A DNA stretch of 64,000 nucleotides from Dyella kyungheensis (GTDB taxonomy: Bacteria; Pseudomonadota; Gammaproteobacteria; Xanthomonadales; Rhodanobacteraceae). Below the pieces are notes generated by a model. The model did not search any database. It was not told the DNA's origin and saw only the letters and a program-made list of their open reading frames with translations. The number at the start of each line of letters is the position of its first letter. Position 1 is the first letter of the stretch. A program made the position numbers and the translations under genes. Shown one piece after another: positions 15,522 to 25,641 of the stretch. The stretch is from positions 275,501-339,500 of the forward strand of contig NZ_JADIKC010000002.1 of NCBI RefSeq assembly GCF_016905005.1, written 5' to 3'.

Positions 15522-18500
15522 ATGAATCGAATCTATCGTCTTGTATGGAACCGGGCTCTGTGCGTCATGCAGGTGGCATCGGAGTTCGCGCGCAGCCCCA
15601 GTGGTGGCGCGGTCGCGAGTCCGCATGATCGCGTGCCGGAGCTTTCCGTGCGCCCGTTGGCCGGTGCGCTTGCCGTACTGCTTGGCACGGGGTTGTTGCT
15701 TGCTTCGCCGGCCGCATTCGCAACGCCGGCGCCCAGCACGTTTACGGTGACGCAGACGACCGATGACGGCACGGGCACCGTGGTTGGCACACTGAGCTGG
15801 GCCATCACGCAGACCAACCAGACGCCCGGCGACACCATCAGCATCCAGCTCCCGGCCGGCAGCACCATCACCGTCACCGGCACGCTGCCGACGATGTCGG
15901 CCGCGACCACCATTGCCAGCCAGAACGACGTTGTCATCGATGGCGGCCTCCGCACCGCGATCAATGGCCCCATCGTCATCGCTACCGGCGGGTCGGTGAC
16001 GCTGGCGGGGAGCGGCAACGTGATTGCGAGCGGCATCGTGTCGGCGGGCACCGTGACGATCGAAGCGGGTACGGCAGTGTCCGGGCAGGTTGGTGCGGCG
16101 GGCGTCTCAGGCAGCAGCGATCCGGCAGGTCCAGGAGGCTATGGATTCTCGGGCACCGATTTCTCGCTGACCAACGCAGGCACCATCATCGGTGGTACAG
16201 GCGGCAACAGTGGCGCCCCCATCGATGGCGCGGCTGGTGCAGGTCCGGGTGCGCCCGGTGGCGCCGCCACTGGCCCCAGCAACGCAGGTGAGGGCGGCGA
16301 TGGCGTAAATGGCAACGGCTTCACGCTCGTCAATACCGGCGTGATCACCGGCGGGACCGGTGGCCTAAGCAATAGCGGCGGCAATGGCGGCGCGGGTGCC
16401 ATCGGCAGCGGTGCGGTGGATGGCGGCGCTGGTGCTGGCGGGACGGCGGGCAGCTGGGGCCCGCAAGGTGCCGCGGGTGTGTACGGTGCTTCCTTCACCC
16501 TGACAAACGCTGGTTCGATCACTGGCAGCGCAGGTGCCAGCGCAGGTAACGGTGGCAATGGTGGCAGTGGCGGTGATGGTTATGCCTCTACCAACGGTGG
16601 CAGCGGGGCCAGCGCGGGGGCCGGTGGTAACGGTGGCCATGGTGGAGTCGGTGTATTCGGCACGGGTTTCATCGTCACCAACACCGGCTCCATCACCGGT
16701 GGTGCGGGAGGAAACGGTGGTAATGGCGGCAATGGTGGTAACGGCGGCAACGCCACGATTGGCTATGGTGGAGCCGGCGGTAACGCCGGCAATGGCGGCA
16801 ATGGCGACGACGGTGGCGCGGGTGTTGCGGGATCGGGATTCACGCTGGTCAACAGCGGCACCATCACCGGCGGCAACGCGGGCTTGGGTGGAGCCGCCGG
16901 CAACGCTGGTAACGGTGGAGTCGGCGCGCTCGCCGGGATCAATGGTGCGGCTGGTATCGATGGTGCAGATGGTTTCGGCGGCGCCGGTGTCCAGGCCGCG
17001 GGCGGCTCTACCATTATCAATCGAGGCACCATCGCCGGCGGCCTGAATGCCGATGGCACGCGCTCGGTGGCCGTGGTTCTCTATGGCGGCATGAACAATC
17101 TGGTCCTGGAAGCGGGTTACCAGTTCATCGGCGAGGTGGTGAGCGTCAACAGCAACAACACGCTGACGCTCGGTGGCGACATCGATTCGACGTTCGACGC
17201 GATCACGCTGGGCGGCCAGTTCCAGGGTTTCGACCAGTTCGGCAAGTCGGGCAACAGCACCTGGACAGTGACGGGTGACAACGTCAACGTGGATGGCGCC
17301 TGGACGCTGAGCGGCGGCAAGCTTGATCTGACTGGGAACAACAGTCAGTACGTCGGTGGCCTGGCCGCCAGTACGGGTACGACGCTGGTGGTGGATGCCG
17401 GCACGTCGCTGCTGGGCACGTCTGGCGATCAAGGCATGAATGGCGTCACGCTGCCTGGCGGTTCGGGCTTTCCCGGCAATGGCTCAAGCGGCATGAGCGG
17501 TGGCCTCGGCTCCGCGGCCGTCTCTGGTGCAGGCTTCACCCTGACGAACCGCGGCAACGTGATCGGCGGGTTCGGTGGCGCTGGCGGTGCGGGCGGTGCA
17601 GGCGCCACGGGCTTTTACAGCAGCAGCGGTTATCACGGTGGCGCTGCGGGCAACGGCGGCAATGGTGGCTACGGCGGCGCGGGCGTCACCGGTTCGGGCT
17701 TCACGGTGACCAATACCGGCACGCTTGCCGGCGGCGCCGGTGGCGCGGGCGGGAGTGGCGGCAACAGCGGCGCGGGTGGCGCCACCGCCCTGGCTAACGG
17801 TGGCGATGCATTCGCCGGTGCGAATGGTGGATGGGGTGGCGCAGGCGGTGCTGGCGTCATTGGGTCCAGCTTCACGCTGACCAACACCGGCACCCTGAGG
17901 GGCGGCAACGGCGGCCAGGGTGGCGACGGCGGCACGGGAGGCAACGGCGGCCTGTCGGCCTACTTGGGCAGCGGCAATGGCGGCAACGGTGGCAATGGCG
18001 GTAACGGTGGTTTCGGCGGTGCCGGTGGCGCAGGCGTCACGGGTGGCTCGTTCACGCTCACCAACACCGGCACGATTACGGGAGGCAATGGTGGTGCCGG
18101 CGGCAACGCCGGTCAGGGCGGTATGGGCGGCGGCGCAGTCGTGGGCCAGATCGGATCGAGCGGGATGCCCGGTACCGGAGGTGCGGGTGGCAGCGGCGGC
18201 GATGGCGTATGGGGCTATGCCGTGCAGATCATCAACAGCGGCACCATCAGCGGCGGCAACGCCGGTGCCGGTGGCTCAGGCAACGGTCCTTCGCTTTCGA
18301 ACGTGGGCGGCGTCGGTGTGGAGTTGCAGGGCGACTCCGTGCTGGTCAATAGCGGCACCATCAGCGGCGGCATGAGCGGTGATGGCACCCAGCAACAGGC
18401 GGCCATTGACCTCACTGGCGGCAACAATCGGTTGGTGCTGGAAGCCGGCTCGACCATCAACGGCAATGTGTACAGCTTTGGCGCTGGCCTCCCCAACGGT

Positions 18501-21500
18501 GGCGATACGCTGGAGCTGGGCGGCGATGCAGATGCCACGCTCACCGGCAGCGTCGGCGGTTATGCCAGCGGCGCGCAGTACCAAGGTTTCTCCACCTACC
18601 TGAAGACAGGCGCGAGCACCTGGACGCTGACGGCCACGTCCCAGTTTGCCGCCAACTGGTCCGTGCTGGGTGGCGAGCTGGCACTGGATGGCATCTACAG
18701 TATCTTCACCGGCAACTTCAGCATGGCCGCCGGCACGACCTTGTCGGTGGGCGATGGTCAGACCTCGCTACGCGTGCAGGGTGCGCTGGGTTCAAATGGC
18801 AGCGACGGCGGCGCAGGCGGTTCGGGTGACGGCATCTCCATCGCGCCAAGCGCGGGTGGCAACGGCAGCCATGGCGCCGACGGTGGCGTGGCGGTGAGCG
18901 GGGCGAGCTACACGCTCAACAACCAGAATCAAGGCTGGATCAGTGGCGGCAGCGCTGGCAACGGCGGTAACGGTGGTGCCGGCGGCAGCGCGAGCGTTTC
19001 CAGCACCGGCGGATTCGACGGCGCGGACGGCGGCATGGGTGGCAACTCCGGTAACGGCGGAGTCGCTGTCACCGGCAGCGACTTCGTGCTGACCAACGCA
19101 GGTACCGTCGATGGCGGGCCGGGTGACGAGGCTGGCATGGGTGGCAATGGCGGCTTAGCCGAAAGCAATCTGGGCCCTGATGGCACGGTCCTGGCGGGCC
19201 GAGGTGGCAAGGGCGGGGCTGGCGGCTCGGGTGGCACCGGTGGCGATGCCGTCACGGGCACGGGATTCACCGTATCCAACCTTGCCAGCGGCTACATCAA
19301 CGGCGGTGTCGGCGGTTTCGGCGGTTTCGGTGGCAGTGGCGCTGAAGGCGGCTTTGGAAGCTACGTCAGCGGCGGCGCGGGCGGAGCCGGTGGTGTGGGC
19401 GGCACGGGTAGTGTTGGCGGCAACGCTGTCTCCGGCACGGGCTTCACGCTGACCAGCGCCGGCTACATACAGGGTGGCATGGGTGGTTGGGGTGGCTGGG
19501 GTGGCAATGGTGGCACCGGTGGTTTCGGCAATATCAGTGTGACCGGTGCTGGCGTCACCACGGGCTATGTGTCCATCGCCAATTCGGGTGCCGGTGGTGC
19601 GGGTGGCGCGGGCGCCACAGGCGGCGCCGGCGTCACGGGCAGCCAGTTCACCCTTACCAATACCAATTCCTTGAGTGGTGGTATGGGTGGTACCGGCGGC
19701 AACGGCGGTACGGGCGGTAGCGGCTACGCTGCTCAGTCACTGGCGACCGCGCTCACTGCCGGGTCCATGCTCTCCATCGATGGTGGCAACGCCGGTAACG
19801 GCGGTGCGGGCGGCGCGGGTAGCTCGGGCGGCGCGGGCGTGAGTGGCTCGGCGTTCTCCGTGACCAACTCCGGCGGGATCTGGGGTGGCCAGGGCGGTTA
19901 CGGCGGCAATGGCGGCGCGGGTGGTCGTGCCACGGGCGTGCATCAGGTCAGCGCCACCAGTGGCGGCACGGGCGGCAATGCGGGCAACGGCGGTGCAGGC
20001 AGCGTAGGTGGCAACGGTGGCGTAGGCATCGGCGGCAGCAATTTCTCAGTGACCAACACCCGGATGGTGCAGGGCGGCCTGGGCGGTAGCGGTGGCTACG
20101 GCGGTTATGCCTACGGCGGCGGCAGCGCGCCTGGGGGTACCGCGGGCAACGCCGGTAACGGTGGCGCCGGCGGTGCGGGTGGCGTGGGTGGCGCAGCGAT
20201 TGCCGGCAACCACTTCACCGTGACCAACAGTGGCTATGTGTACGGTGGTGCCGGCGGTCTCGGTGGGAAGGGTGGCAATGTCTACGGTTCTGGTGGTGCC
20301 ACCGTTACCGGCACGGGCGGCACAGGCGGCAACGGCGGCGCGGGTGCCGCGGGCGGTGCCGGTGGGGCTGGCATCAGCGGCAGCCAGTTCATCCTGAGCA
20401 ATACCGGCTACATCGGCGGTGGCCAGGGCGGCCGTGGCGGCGCCGGCGGTATGAGCAGCGCGGGCGGCGGCTCGGCCGCCTCCGGAACCAGCGGCGCGGG
20501 TGGTGCGGGCGGCGATGGTGGTGCGGGCGTTAGCGGCACTGATTTCGTCGTGACCAACACCGGCATCATCGTGGGCGGCAAAGGCGGCAGGGGCGGCAAC
20601 GGTGGCAGCTACAACGGCATCAGCGCGCCGGGAGGCGTGGGAGGCGCCGGTGGAGCGGGTGTCAGCGGCTCGGGCTTCATGCTGACCAACACTGGCAGTG
20701 GTTCCATCACCGGTGGCAACGGCGCAAGCGATGGCGGTGCGGGCACCACCCCGGCGACGCCGGTCGGCAACGCGGTGGGCGGCGTGGGTGTGGTGGCGAC
20801 GGGAAATGCCACCATCGACAACGCCGGCATCATCGCTGGCGGCGTGAGTGTTTCGGGCGTACAGGCTGATGCGGTCGAGTTCAGCGGCGGCGGCAACAAC
20901 CTGATCGTCGAATCGGGCGCAGCGTTCACCGGTAACGTCGTCAGCAGCAGCGCCAGCACCAACGGCGGTGACACGCTGACGCTGGGCGGCGGCACCAATG
21001 CCAGCTTCGATCTGGGAACTAGCGGCGCGGCGGGCAGCAACGCGAAGTACCAGGGCTTTGCACATTTCGCCAAGGCCGGCACGAGTACGTGGACGCTGAC
21101 GGGTACCGGCAATGCGAACCAGTCGTGGACGATCAGCGGTGGCACGCTGGTGGGCAATAGCACCAGCATCGTGGGCAACGTGACGTTCGCGCCGGCGTCC
21201 GGCAACAGCGCCAACCTCACCTTCGATCAGGCGAGCAACGGCGTGTACAACGGCGCGATCAGCGGCGACGGTTCGCTGACCAAGTCCGGCGATGGCACGC
21301 TGACCCTCACCGGCAACAACACCTACACAGGCACCACCACCGTCAGCGGCGGCGCGCTGCTGGTGGCCGGCGGCGGCATGATGGGCGGCAATGTCATCAG
21401 TAGCGGCACGGTGGTCTTCAATCGCACGGACAATGCCAGCTATAACGCAGTGATCAGCGGCACGGGCGGTGTTTCGCAAACCGGCACGGGCACGCTGGTG

Positions 21501-23018
21501 CTCAATGGTGCCAACACCTACACCGGCGCCACGAGCATTCAAGCCGGCACGCTGGAAATTGGCGACGCATCGCACGCATCGGCCTCGGTGACCAGCGACG
21601 TGGCGGTGAGCGGCGACGGCACGCTGCGTGGTCACGGCACCGTCGATGGCAATGTCGTGAGCGACGGCACGGTGTGGCCGGGCGGCTCCGTGGGCGTGTT
21701 GACCATCAATGGCAACTACACGCAGAACACTGATGCTACGTTGCAGATCGACGTGACGCCCACCGAGGCTTCCAAGCTGTTGGTGAACGGCAACGCGACA
21801 CTGGGTGGCAAGCTGAGCCTGATCTACGCGCCGGGCACGTACACCAGTGCCACGTTTACGCTGGTGCAGGCCAATGCGCTGACGGGCACGTTCGCCAGCA
21901 CGACTGCCAGTGGCTCGGTACCGACGGCGCTGGCGCCGACGGTGGCATACACCTCGACGCAGGCCAATCTGGTGCTGGGCACGGGCGTATCCACCGGGCC
22001 GACGACGCCAAACGATCCGACCGGCCCCACCGTTGTCGCACCCAGCGACGGCCAGCTCTATGCCAACTTCATGCGCGCGGCCAACCTGATCGGGCAGCAG
22101 TCCGCGACCACGGTGCTTGATGCCACCTTGCGTCCGGGTGAAGCGAACTGCGGCAGTGACGAGGCAGCGCACGCCAACACTGTCACCTCGTCGTGCAGCC
22201 ATGGCGTGTGGGTGCAGTACAGCGGCACCAGCAACGAACTCACCGGCAGCAACGGCCTCGACAGCACGGCCTTCGGCTTGCAGGCCGGTGGCGACATGGC
22301 CATGGGCGACATGATGCACCTGGGTGTCGAGGCGGGTGTGGATCGCATCAACGGCAACGACCGTGATGGCGGCTACGGGCACGTCGACAACATCCATGGC
22401 GGCATCTACGCCTTCGCCAACGCGGGTCCCATGGTGTTGTCGGGCATGGTCGACGAAGCGCATGGCAGCTATCGCCTGACGCGCGCAAACGACATCGGCA
22501 AGGCCAACGCGAGCCCCGATGGCAATACCACGGCGGCGGCAGTGCAGGTGGCGTGGCCGGTGTCCGCTGCCAAGTGGCAGGTCACGCCGGCGGTGGGTGT
22601 GCTCTATCAGCACCAGACGCTGGATGGCTTCAACGAAACCATCAACAGCACCAGCCCGCTGGCGTCCTCGTTCGCACTGCAAGGCACGCGCAGCACGTAT
22701 ACCAGCATGCAGCCGTATGCGTCCGTGTCGTTCACGCATCCGTTCACGGCAGGTGGCGTGATGTATGTGCCGCAGTTCAATGTGGGCTATCGCTACGAGG
22801 CGCGCAGCGGCGGCGGACCGGTGGTGAACGTGTTGAGCCAGGACGGCACCGCATTTGCGCTCAAGGGCGATGCGCTGGGACGTGGCATGAGCACGGTGGG
22901 CGCGCGCATCACCGCTCACGAAGGGGCGTCGTGGAGTCTCTACCTGGATTACCAGGGCCAGTTCGCCAGCCATCTCAACGACAACGCGCTGAGCGTGGGT
23001 TTCACCAAGCACTTCTAA
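15522..23018 (+). CDS. Giant Gly/Asn-rich autotransporter (type Va secretion) with three-block passenger
   Basis: The 2,498-residue product is a classical autotransporter. It begins with an extended signal peptide region (MNRIYRLVWNRALCVMQ) and a hydrophobic core ending ASPAAFA. The passenger contains about 24 copies of a unit like FTLTNTGTITGG followed by Gly/Asn/Ala-rich stretches. It is divided into three blocks, each closed by a similar module (NNLVLEAG, TLTLGGD, YQGF, STWTLT). Two passenger-associated beta-strand repeats follow (GDGTLTLTGNNTYTGTTTVS; GTGTLVLNGANTYTGATSI), then a C-terminal beta-barrel of about 280 residues ending SVGFTKHF with terminal Phe. The product is likely an outer-membrane adhesin or aggregation factor. 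The ATG at 15522 is chosen because the extended signal peptide starts there. No internal stop or frameshift is seen. Confidence 0.93.
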   Translation: MNRIYRLVWNRALCVMQVASEFARSPSGGAVASPHDRVPELSVRPLAGALAVLLGTGLLLASPAAFATPAPSTFTVTQTTDDGTGTVVGTLSWAITQTNQTPGDTISIQLPAGSTITVTGTLPTMSAATTIASQNDVVIDGGLRTAINGPIVIATGGSVTLAGSGNVIASGIVSAGTVTIEAGTAVSGQVGAAGVSGSSDPAGPGGYGFSGTDFSLTNAGTIIGGTGGNSGAPIDGAAGAGPGAPGGAATGPSNAGEGGDGVNGNGFTLVNTGVITGGTGGLSNSGGNGGAGAIGSGAVDGGAGAGGTAGSWGPQGAAGVYGASFTLTNAGSITGSAGASAGNGGNGGSGGDGYASTNGGSGASAGAGGNGGHGGVGVFGTGFIVTNTGSITGGAGGNGGNGGNGGNGGNATIGYGGAGGNAGNGGNGDDGGAGVAGSGFTLVNSGTITGGNAGLGGAAGNAGNGGVGALAGINGAAGIDGADGFGGAGVQAAGGSTIINRGTIAGGLNADGTRSVAVVLYGGMNNLVLEAGYQFIGEVVSVNSNNTLTLGGDIDSTFDAITLGGQFQGFDQFGKSGNSTWTVTGDNVNVDGAWTLSGGKLDLTGNNSQYVGGLAASTGTTLVVDAGTSLLGTSGDQGMNGVTLPGGSGFPGNGSSGMSGGLGSAAVSGAGFTLTNRGNVIGGFGGAGGAGGAGATGFYSSSGYHGGAAGNGGNGGYGGAGVTGSGFTVTNTGTLAGGAGGAGGSGGNSGAGGATALANGGDAFAGANGGWGGAGGAGVIGSSFTLTNTGTLRGGNGGQGGDGGTGGNGGLSAYLGSGNGGNGGNGGNGGFGGAGGAGVTGGSFTLTNTGTITGGNGGAGGNAGQGGMGGGAVVGQIGSSGMPGTGGAGGSGGDGVWGYAVQIINSGTISGGNAGAGGSGNGPSLSNVGGVGVELQGDSVLVNSGTISGGMSGDGTQQQAAIDLTGGNNRLVLEAGSTINGNVYSFGAGLPNGGDTLELGGDADATLTGSVGGYASGAQYQGFSTYLKTGASTWTLTATSQFAANWSVLGGELALDGIYSIFTGNFSMAAGTTLSVGDGQTSLRVQGALGSNGSDGGAGGSGDGISIAPSAGGNGSHGADGGVAVSGASYTLNNQNQGWISGGSAGNGGNGGAGGSASVSSTGGFDGADGGMGGNSGNGGVAVTGSDFVLTNAGTVDGGPGDEAGMGGNGGLAESNLGPDGTVLAGRGGKGGAGGSGGTGGDAVTGTGFTVSNLASGYINGGVGGFGGFGGSGAEGGFGSYVSGGAGGAGGVGGTGSVGGNAVSGTGFTLTSAGYIQGGMGGWGGWGGNGGTGGFGNISVTGAGVTTGYVSIANSGAGGAGGAGATGGAGVTGSQFTLTNTNSLSGGMGGTGGNGGTGGSGYAAQSLATALTAGSMLSIDGGNAGNGGAGGAGSSGGAGVSGSAFSVTNSGGIWGGQGGYGGNGGAGGRATGVHQVSATSGGTGGNAGNGGAGSVGGNGGVGIGGSNFSVTNTRMVQGGLGGSGGYGGYAYGGGSAPGGTAGNAGNGGAGGAGGVGGAAIAGNHFTVTNSGYVYGGAGGLGGKGGNVYGSGGATVTGTGGTGGNGGAGAAGGAGGAGISGSQFILSNTGYIGGGQGGRGGAGGMSSAGGGSAASGTSGAGGAGGDGGAGVSGTDFVVTNTGIIVGGKGGRGGNGGSYNGISAPGGVGGAGGAGVSGSGFMLTNTGSGSITGGNGASDGGAGTTPATPVGNAVGGVGVVATGNATIDNAGIIAGGVSVSGVQADAVEFSGGGNNLIVESGAAFTGNVVSSSASTNGGDTLTLGGGTNASFDLGTSGAAGSNAKYQGFAHFAKAGTSTWTLTGTGNANQSWTISGGTLVGNSTSIVGNVTFAPASGNSANLTFDQASNGVYNGAISGDGSLTKSGDGTLTLTGNNTYTGTTTVSGGALLVAGGGMMGGNVISSGTVVFNRTDNASYNAVISGTGGVSQTGTGTLVLNGANTYTGATSIQAGTLEIGDASHASASVTSDVAVSGDGTLRGHGTVDGNVVSDGTVWPGGSVGVLTINGNYTQNTDATLQIDVTPTEASKLLVNGNATLGGKLSLIYAPGTYTSATFTLVQANALTGTFASTTASGSVPTALAPTVAYTSTQANLVLGTGVSTGPTTPNDPTGPTVVAPSDGQLYANFMRAANLIGQQSATTVLDATLRPGEANCGSDEAAHANTVTSSCSHGVWVQYSGTSNELTGSNGLDSTAFGLQAGGDMAMGDMMHLGVEAGVDRINGNDRDGGYGHVDNIHGGIYAFANAGPMVLSGMVDEAHGSYRLTRANDIGKANASPDGNTTAAAVQVAWPVSAAKWQVTPAVGVLYQHQTLDGFNETINSTSPLASSFALQGTRSTYTSMQPYASVSFTHPFTAGGVMYVPQFNVGYRYEARSGGGPVVNVLSQDGTAFALKGDALGRGMSTVGARITAHEGASWSLYLDYQGQFASHLNDNALSVGFTKHF
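16081..20850 (+). repeat. In-frame Gly-rich repeat region of the autotransporter passenger
   Basis: GGN-type codons (ggcggcaac, ggtgcgggc and variants) recur in three blocks: about 16081-17045, 17430-18375 and 18790-20850. Linkers at about 17050-17400 and 18385-18785 resemble each other and a third at about 20855-21200. Repeat units are degenerate at DNA level but strongly conserved at protein level. The third block is twice as long as the others, as if it had lost an internal linker or expanded. Confidence 0.85.
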
Positions 23019-23193
23019 ACAGCGATGTAGCGATCGCCGGGTGCGCCGACTACATGGCTCACCCGGCTTCTCTACCGCAACGATCGGAGACTTCAGCCTA
23101 GAAACTTGCTCATGTGCTTCCCTACGTTGCGTGTTGGCTGCTTGGAACGCGGCGCGCGCGGCAGCAACTTCCGGGCGGTTCGGCCTTTGGCAT

Positions 23194-23227
23194 TGCACCA
23201 ACCGGGCGCAAAGTCCATCATGGTGCA
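23194..23227 (+). promoter_or_regulatory. Tandem NtrC-binding sites abutting the ntrB start codon
   Basis: Two 17-bp boxes lie back to back: TGCACCAACCGGGCGCA (23194-23210, 12 of 14 consensus positions) and AAGTCCATCATGGTGCA (23211-23227, 10 of 14). Their outer arms TTGCACCA and TGGTGCAA are also perfect inverted repeats. They end at the base before the ntrB ATG, so bound NtrC would block transcription or translation initiation. This suggests autorepression, as at the glnL promoter of enteric bacteria. Confidence 0.7.
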
Positions 23228-24241
23228 ATGAACGATACGGCAACCCGGGAGTGGGCGGAGCCGTTGGCGACCGGGGTGGCGCTGGCGAATGAGGGGTTGC
23301 GCCTGTTGTGGGTGAATCCGGCGCTGGCGGAGTTGCTGGACATCGGTCCGCGGAGCGCGGTGGGCCAGTCGCTCGCGGTGTTGTTGCATCGGCCGGCGTG
23401 GATGGCTTTGGCGGAACGGGCGTTGCGGGAGCCGTCGCCGCATCAGTTGCGCGGCATCGATATTCCTTCGGTGCGGGGCGAGACGGTGCGGGTGGATGTG
23501 TCGATGCAGCGACTGGCCAGTGGCGAGTTGCTGCTGGAAGTGCATGCGTTGGCACCGCCGGCCGCATCGGATACACCGCTGTCGGCCACGCTGCGCGGCT
23601 TTGCGCATGAGGTGAAGAATCCGCTGGCCGGTTTGCGTGGCGCGGCGCAGTTGTTGCAGCGGCGCGTGGAAGACGAACATCTACGCAATCTTGCCGGGCT
23701 GGTGATCGCCGAAGCCGATCGTCTGGCCGCGCTGGCCAATCGCCTGCTGCGTCATGACGGTGCTGCCGCGCAACTAGGCGAGGTAAATATCCATCAGCAG
23801 CTCGAACGCCTGGGTGACCTGCTGCTGGCCGAACCCTCGCCGCCAACGCTGCGCCACGACTACGACCCCAGCCTGCCGGATATCTATGGCGATGCCGATC
23901 GCTTGTTGCAGTTGCTGCTCAACCTCGCGCGCAATGCGATCGAGGCCGGCGCAACGACGCTGACATTTCGTACGCGCGCCGAGCCGGCCGTACGTCTGGG
24001 CGAACGCATGGCACGCATGGCGCTACGTGTGGACGTGATCGACGACGGTCCGGGTGTGCCCGAGCCGTTGCGCGACACCTTGTTCGAACCGCTGGTGTCG
24101 GGACGCGCCGATGGCAGCGGCCTGGGCCTGGCGCTGGCGCGCGAGATCGCCCGCGAACACGGTGGCGAGCTGCGCCACGTGGGGCGCGCGGGTGAAACCA
24201 CTTTCTCACTGTACTTGCCGATGGGGCACGCGCATGACTGA
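23228..24241 (+). CDS. ntrB: Nitrogen regulation sensor histidine kinase NtrB
   Basis: The 337-residue cytoplasmic kinase/phosphatase controls NtrC according to nitrogen status, normally through PII. A PAS domain (about residues 10-105, LLWVNPALAELLDIG) is followed by the phosphoacceptor helix FAHEVKNPLAGLRGAAQLL with His127. The HATPase domain has an N-box LLNLARNAIEAGA, DDGPGVP and GSGLGLALA. There are no membrane segments, as expected for NtrB. The start at 23228 fits homologues, but no Shine-Dalgarno sequence is present and NtrC-like boxes occupy that place. The ATG of ntrC overlaps its stop by 8 bp. Confidence 0.95.
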   Translation: MNDTATREWAEPLATGVALANEGLRLLWVNPALAELLDIGPRSAVGQSLAVLLHRPAWMALAERALREPSPHQLRGIDIPSVRGETVRVDVSMQRLASGELLLEVHALAPPAASDTPLSATLRGFAHEVKNPLAGLRGAAQLLQRRVEDEHLRNLAGLVIAEADRLAALANRLLRHDGAAAQLGEVNIHQQLERLGDLLLAEPSPPTLRHDYDPSLPDIYGDADRLLQLLLNLARNAIEAGATTLTFRTRAEPAVRLGERMARMALRVDVIDDGPGVPEPLRDTLFEPLVSGRADGSGLGLALAREIAREHGGELRHVGRAGETTFSLYLPMGHAHD

Positions 24242-25631
24242 GCCACGCTCCGAGATCTGGATCGCCGACGACGATCGCGGCGTACGTTTCGTATTGGCCG
24301 AGGCGCTACGCGATGCGGGTCTGCAGGTGCGCGAATTCGGCGATGCCGAAGAAGTGCGCGAGGCATTGCGTTCCGCCTCGCCCGCCTTATTGGTCACCGA
24401 CGTGCGCATGCCGGGCGAAGGTGGGCTGGCGCTCATTGCCGCGCTGAAGGCGCAAGGCGTGGGACCGGTGATCGTGATGAGCGCGTTTACCGATGTCGCC
24501 ACCACGGCGGCGGCGTATCGCGCCGGCGCGGTGGATTATCTCGCCAAGCCGTTCGATCTCGATCAGGCGGTGGCTGCCGTTCAACGCGCGCTGGCTGATG
24601 TACCGTCAACGACTGCGGCGCCGGCCGCAGCTCCTGCGCCGACGCACGCCTTGCTCGGCGAAAGTCCGGCGATGCGCGAAGTGTTCCGCCTGATTGGTCG
24701 CGTAGCGGCGAGCGATCTCAATGTGTTGATCACCGGCGAAACCGGTACCGGCAAGGAACTGGTGGCGCGTGCGTTGCATGATGAAAGTGCGCGACGCGGC
24801 AAGCCGTTCGTCGCACTCAACACGGCTGCCATCCCCAGTGAACTGCTGGAAAGCGAATTGTTCGGCCATGAGGCCGGCGCTTTCACCGGCGCCAGCCGTC
24901 GTCACGCCGGTCGCTTCGAGCAGGCGGAAGGCGGCACCTTGTTCCTCGACGAAATCGGCGACATGCCGCTGGCCTTGCAGACGCGTCTGTTGCGCGTGCT
25001 GGCGGGCGGCGAGTTCTATCGCGTTGGCGGACGCGAACTCATTCGCGGCAACGTGCGCATCATTGCCGCCACCCATCAGGATCTGGATGTGCGCGTGGCG
25101 GCGGGACAGTTTCGTGCAGACCTCAAGCATCGCCTGGACGTGGTGCGCATCGAACTACCGCCGTTGCGCCAGCGTCGCAGCGACGTCCCTCTACTGGCAC
25201 AGCATTTCTTGGCCAGCGCGGCGCAGGAACTTCGCCTGCCGCCCAAGCGTTTCTCCAAGGCGGCATTGAAGGCGGTGGGACAACGCGATTTTCCCGGCAA
25301 CGTGCGCGAGCTGGAGAACCTGTGCCGTCGCCTGGCGGTGATTGCGCCCGGCAACGAGATTCTTCCTTCGGATCTCGGTGCGAGCACGTCCGCCAGCAGC
25401 TCCGGCGGTTGGACCGATGCGTTGCGCGAATGGGTCTCGCAGGCCTTGTCCGACGGCGAAGTGGATATCCACACGCGGGCACGCGAAGCACTCGACCAGA
25501 CTTTGTTGCAGGTGGCATTGGAAGCCCATGAAGGTCATCGCCAGCACGCCGCGGCGGCGCTGGGCGTCGGCCGCAACACCCTCACACGCAAGCTTGGCGC
25601 GTCGCGCACGCGTCGCCCGTCCAAATCCTGA
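24234..25631 (+). CDS. ntrC: Nitrogen regulation response regulator NtrC
   Basis: The 465-residue sigma-54 activator has a receiver domain with acidic pocket Asp12/Asp13, phosphorylation site Asp56 (VTDVRMPG) and Lys105 (LAKPFD). The AAA+ domain has Walker A GETGTGKE (168-175), the sigma-54 contact loop GAFTGA (215-220) and [19 protein letters not shown] Fis-type helix-turn-helix ([16 protein letters not shown]) ends the protein. Phosphorylated NtrC should bind the box at 1665-1681 and open the glnA sigma-54 promoter. The reading frame overlaps ntrB by 8 bp, indicating translational coupling. A GNAT gene follows 10 bp after the stop. Confidence 0.96.
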   Translation: MTEPRSEIWIADDDRGVRFVLAEALRDAGLQVREFGDAEEVREALRSASPALLVTDVRMPGEGGLALIAALKAQGVGPVIVMSAFTDVATTAAAYRAGAVDYLAKPFDLDQAVAAVQRALADVPSTTAAPAAAPAPTHALLGESPAMREVFRLIGRVAASDLNVLITGETGTGKELVARALHDESARRGKPFVALNTAAIPSELLESELFGHEAGAFTGASRRHAGRFEQAEGGTLFLDEIGDMPLALQTRLLRVLAGGEFYRVGGRELIRGNVRIIAATHQDLDVRVAAGQFRADLKHRLDVVRIELPPLRQRRSDVPLLAQHFLASAAQELRLPPKRFSKAALKAVGQRDFPGNVRELENLCRRLAVIAPGNEILPSDLGASTSASSSGGWTDALREWVSQALSDGEVDIHTRAREALDQTLLQVALEAHEGHRQHAAAALGVGRNTLTRKLGASRTRRPSKS

Positions 25632-25641
25632 GAGACCCGTC

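Noticed and set aside
16139..17944. Proline-rich minus-strand frames over the passenger
   Set aside because: Mirror images of Gly-rich codons, with no start signals or conserved segments.
16081..20850. Possible CRISPR or microsatellite array
   Set aside because: The repeats are degenerate, stay in frame, have no uniform spacer length, and encode a conserved protein pattern.
20046..23846. Long minus-strand open frame (1266 codons) opposite the autotransporter
   Set aside because: It is an artefact of GGN-rich codons on the other strand, giving PPLPP, AATAG and similar low-complexity text without domains. The plus strand has signal peptide, passenger repeats and barrel.
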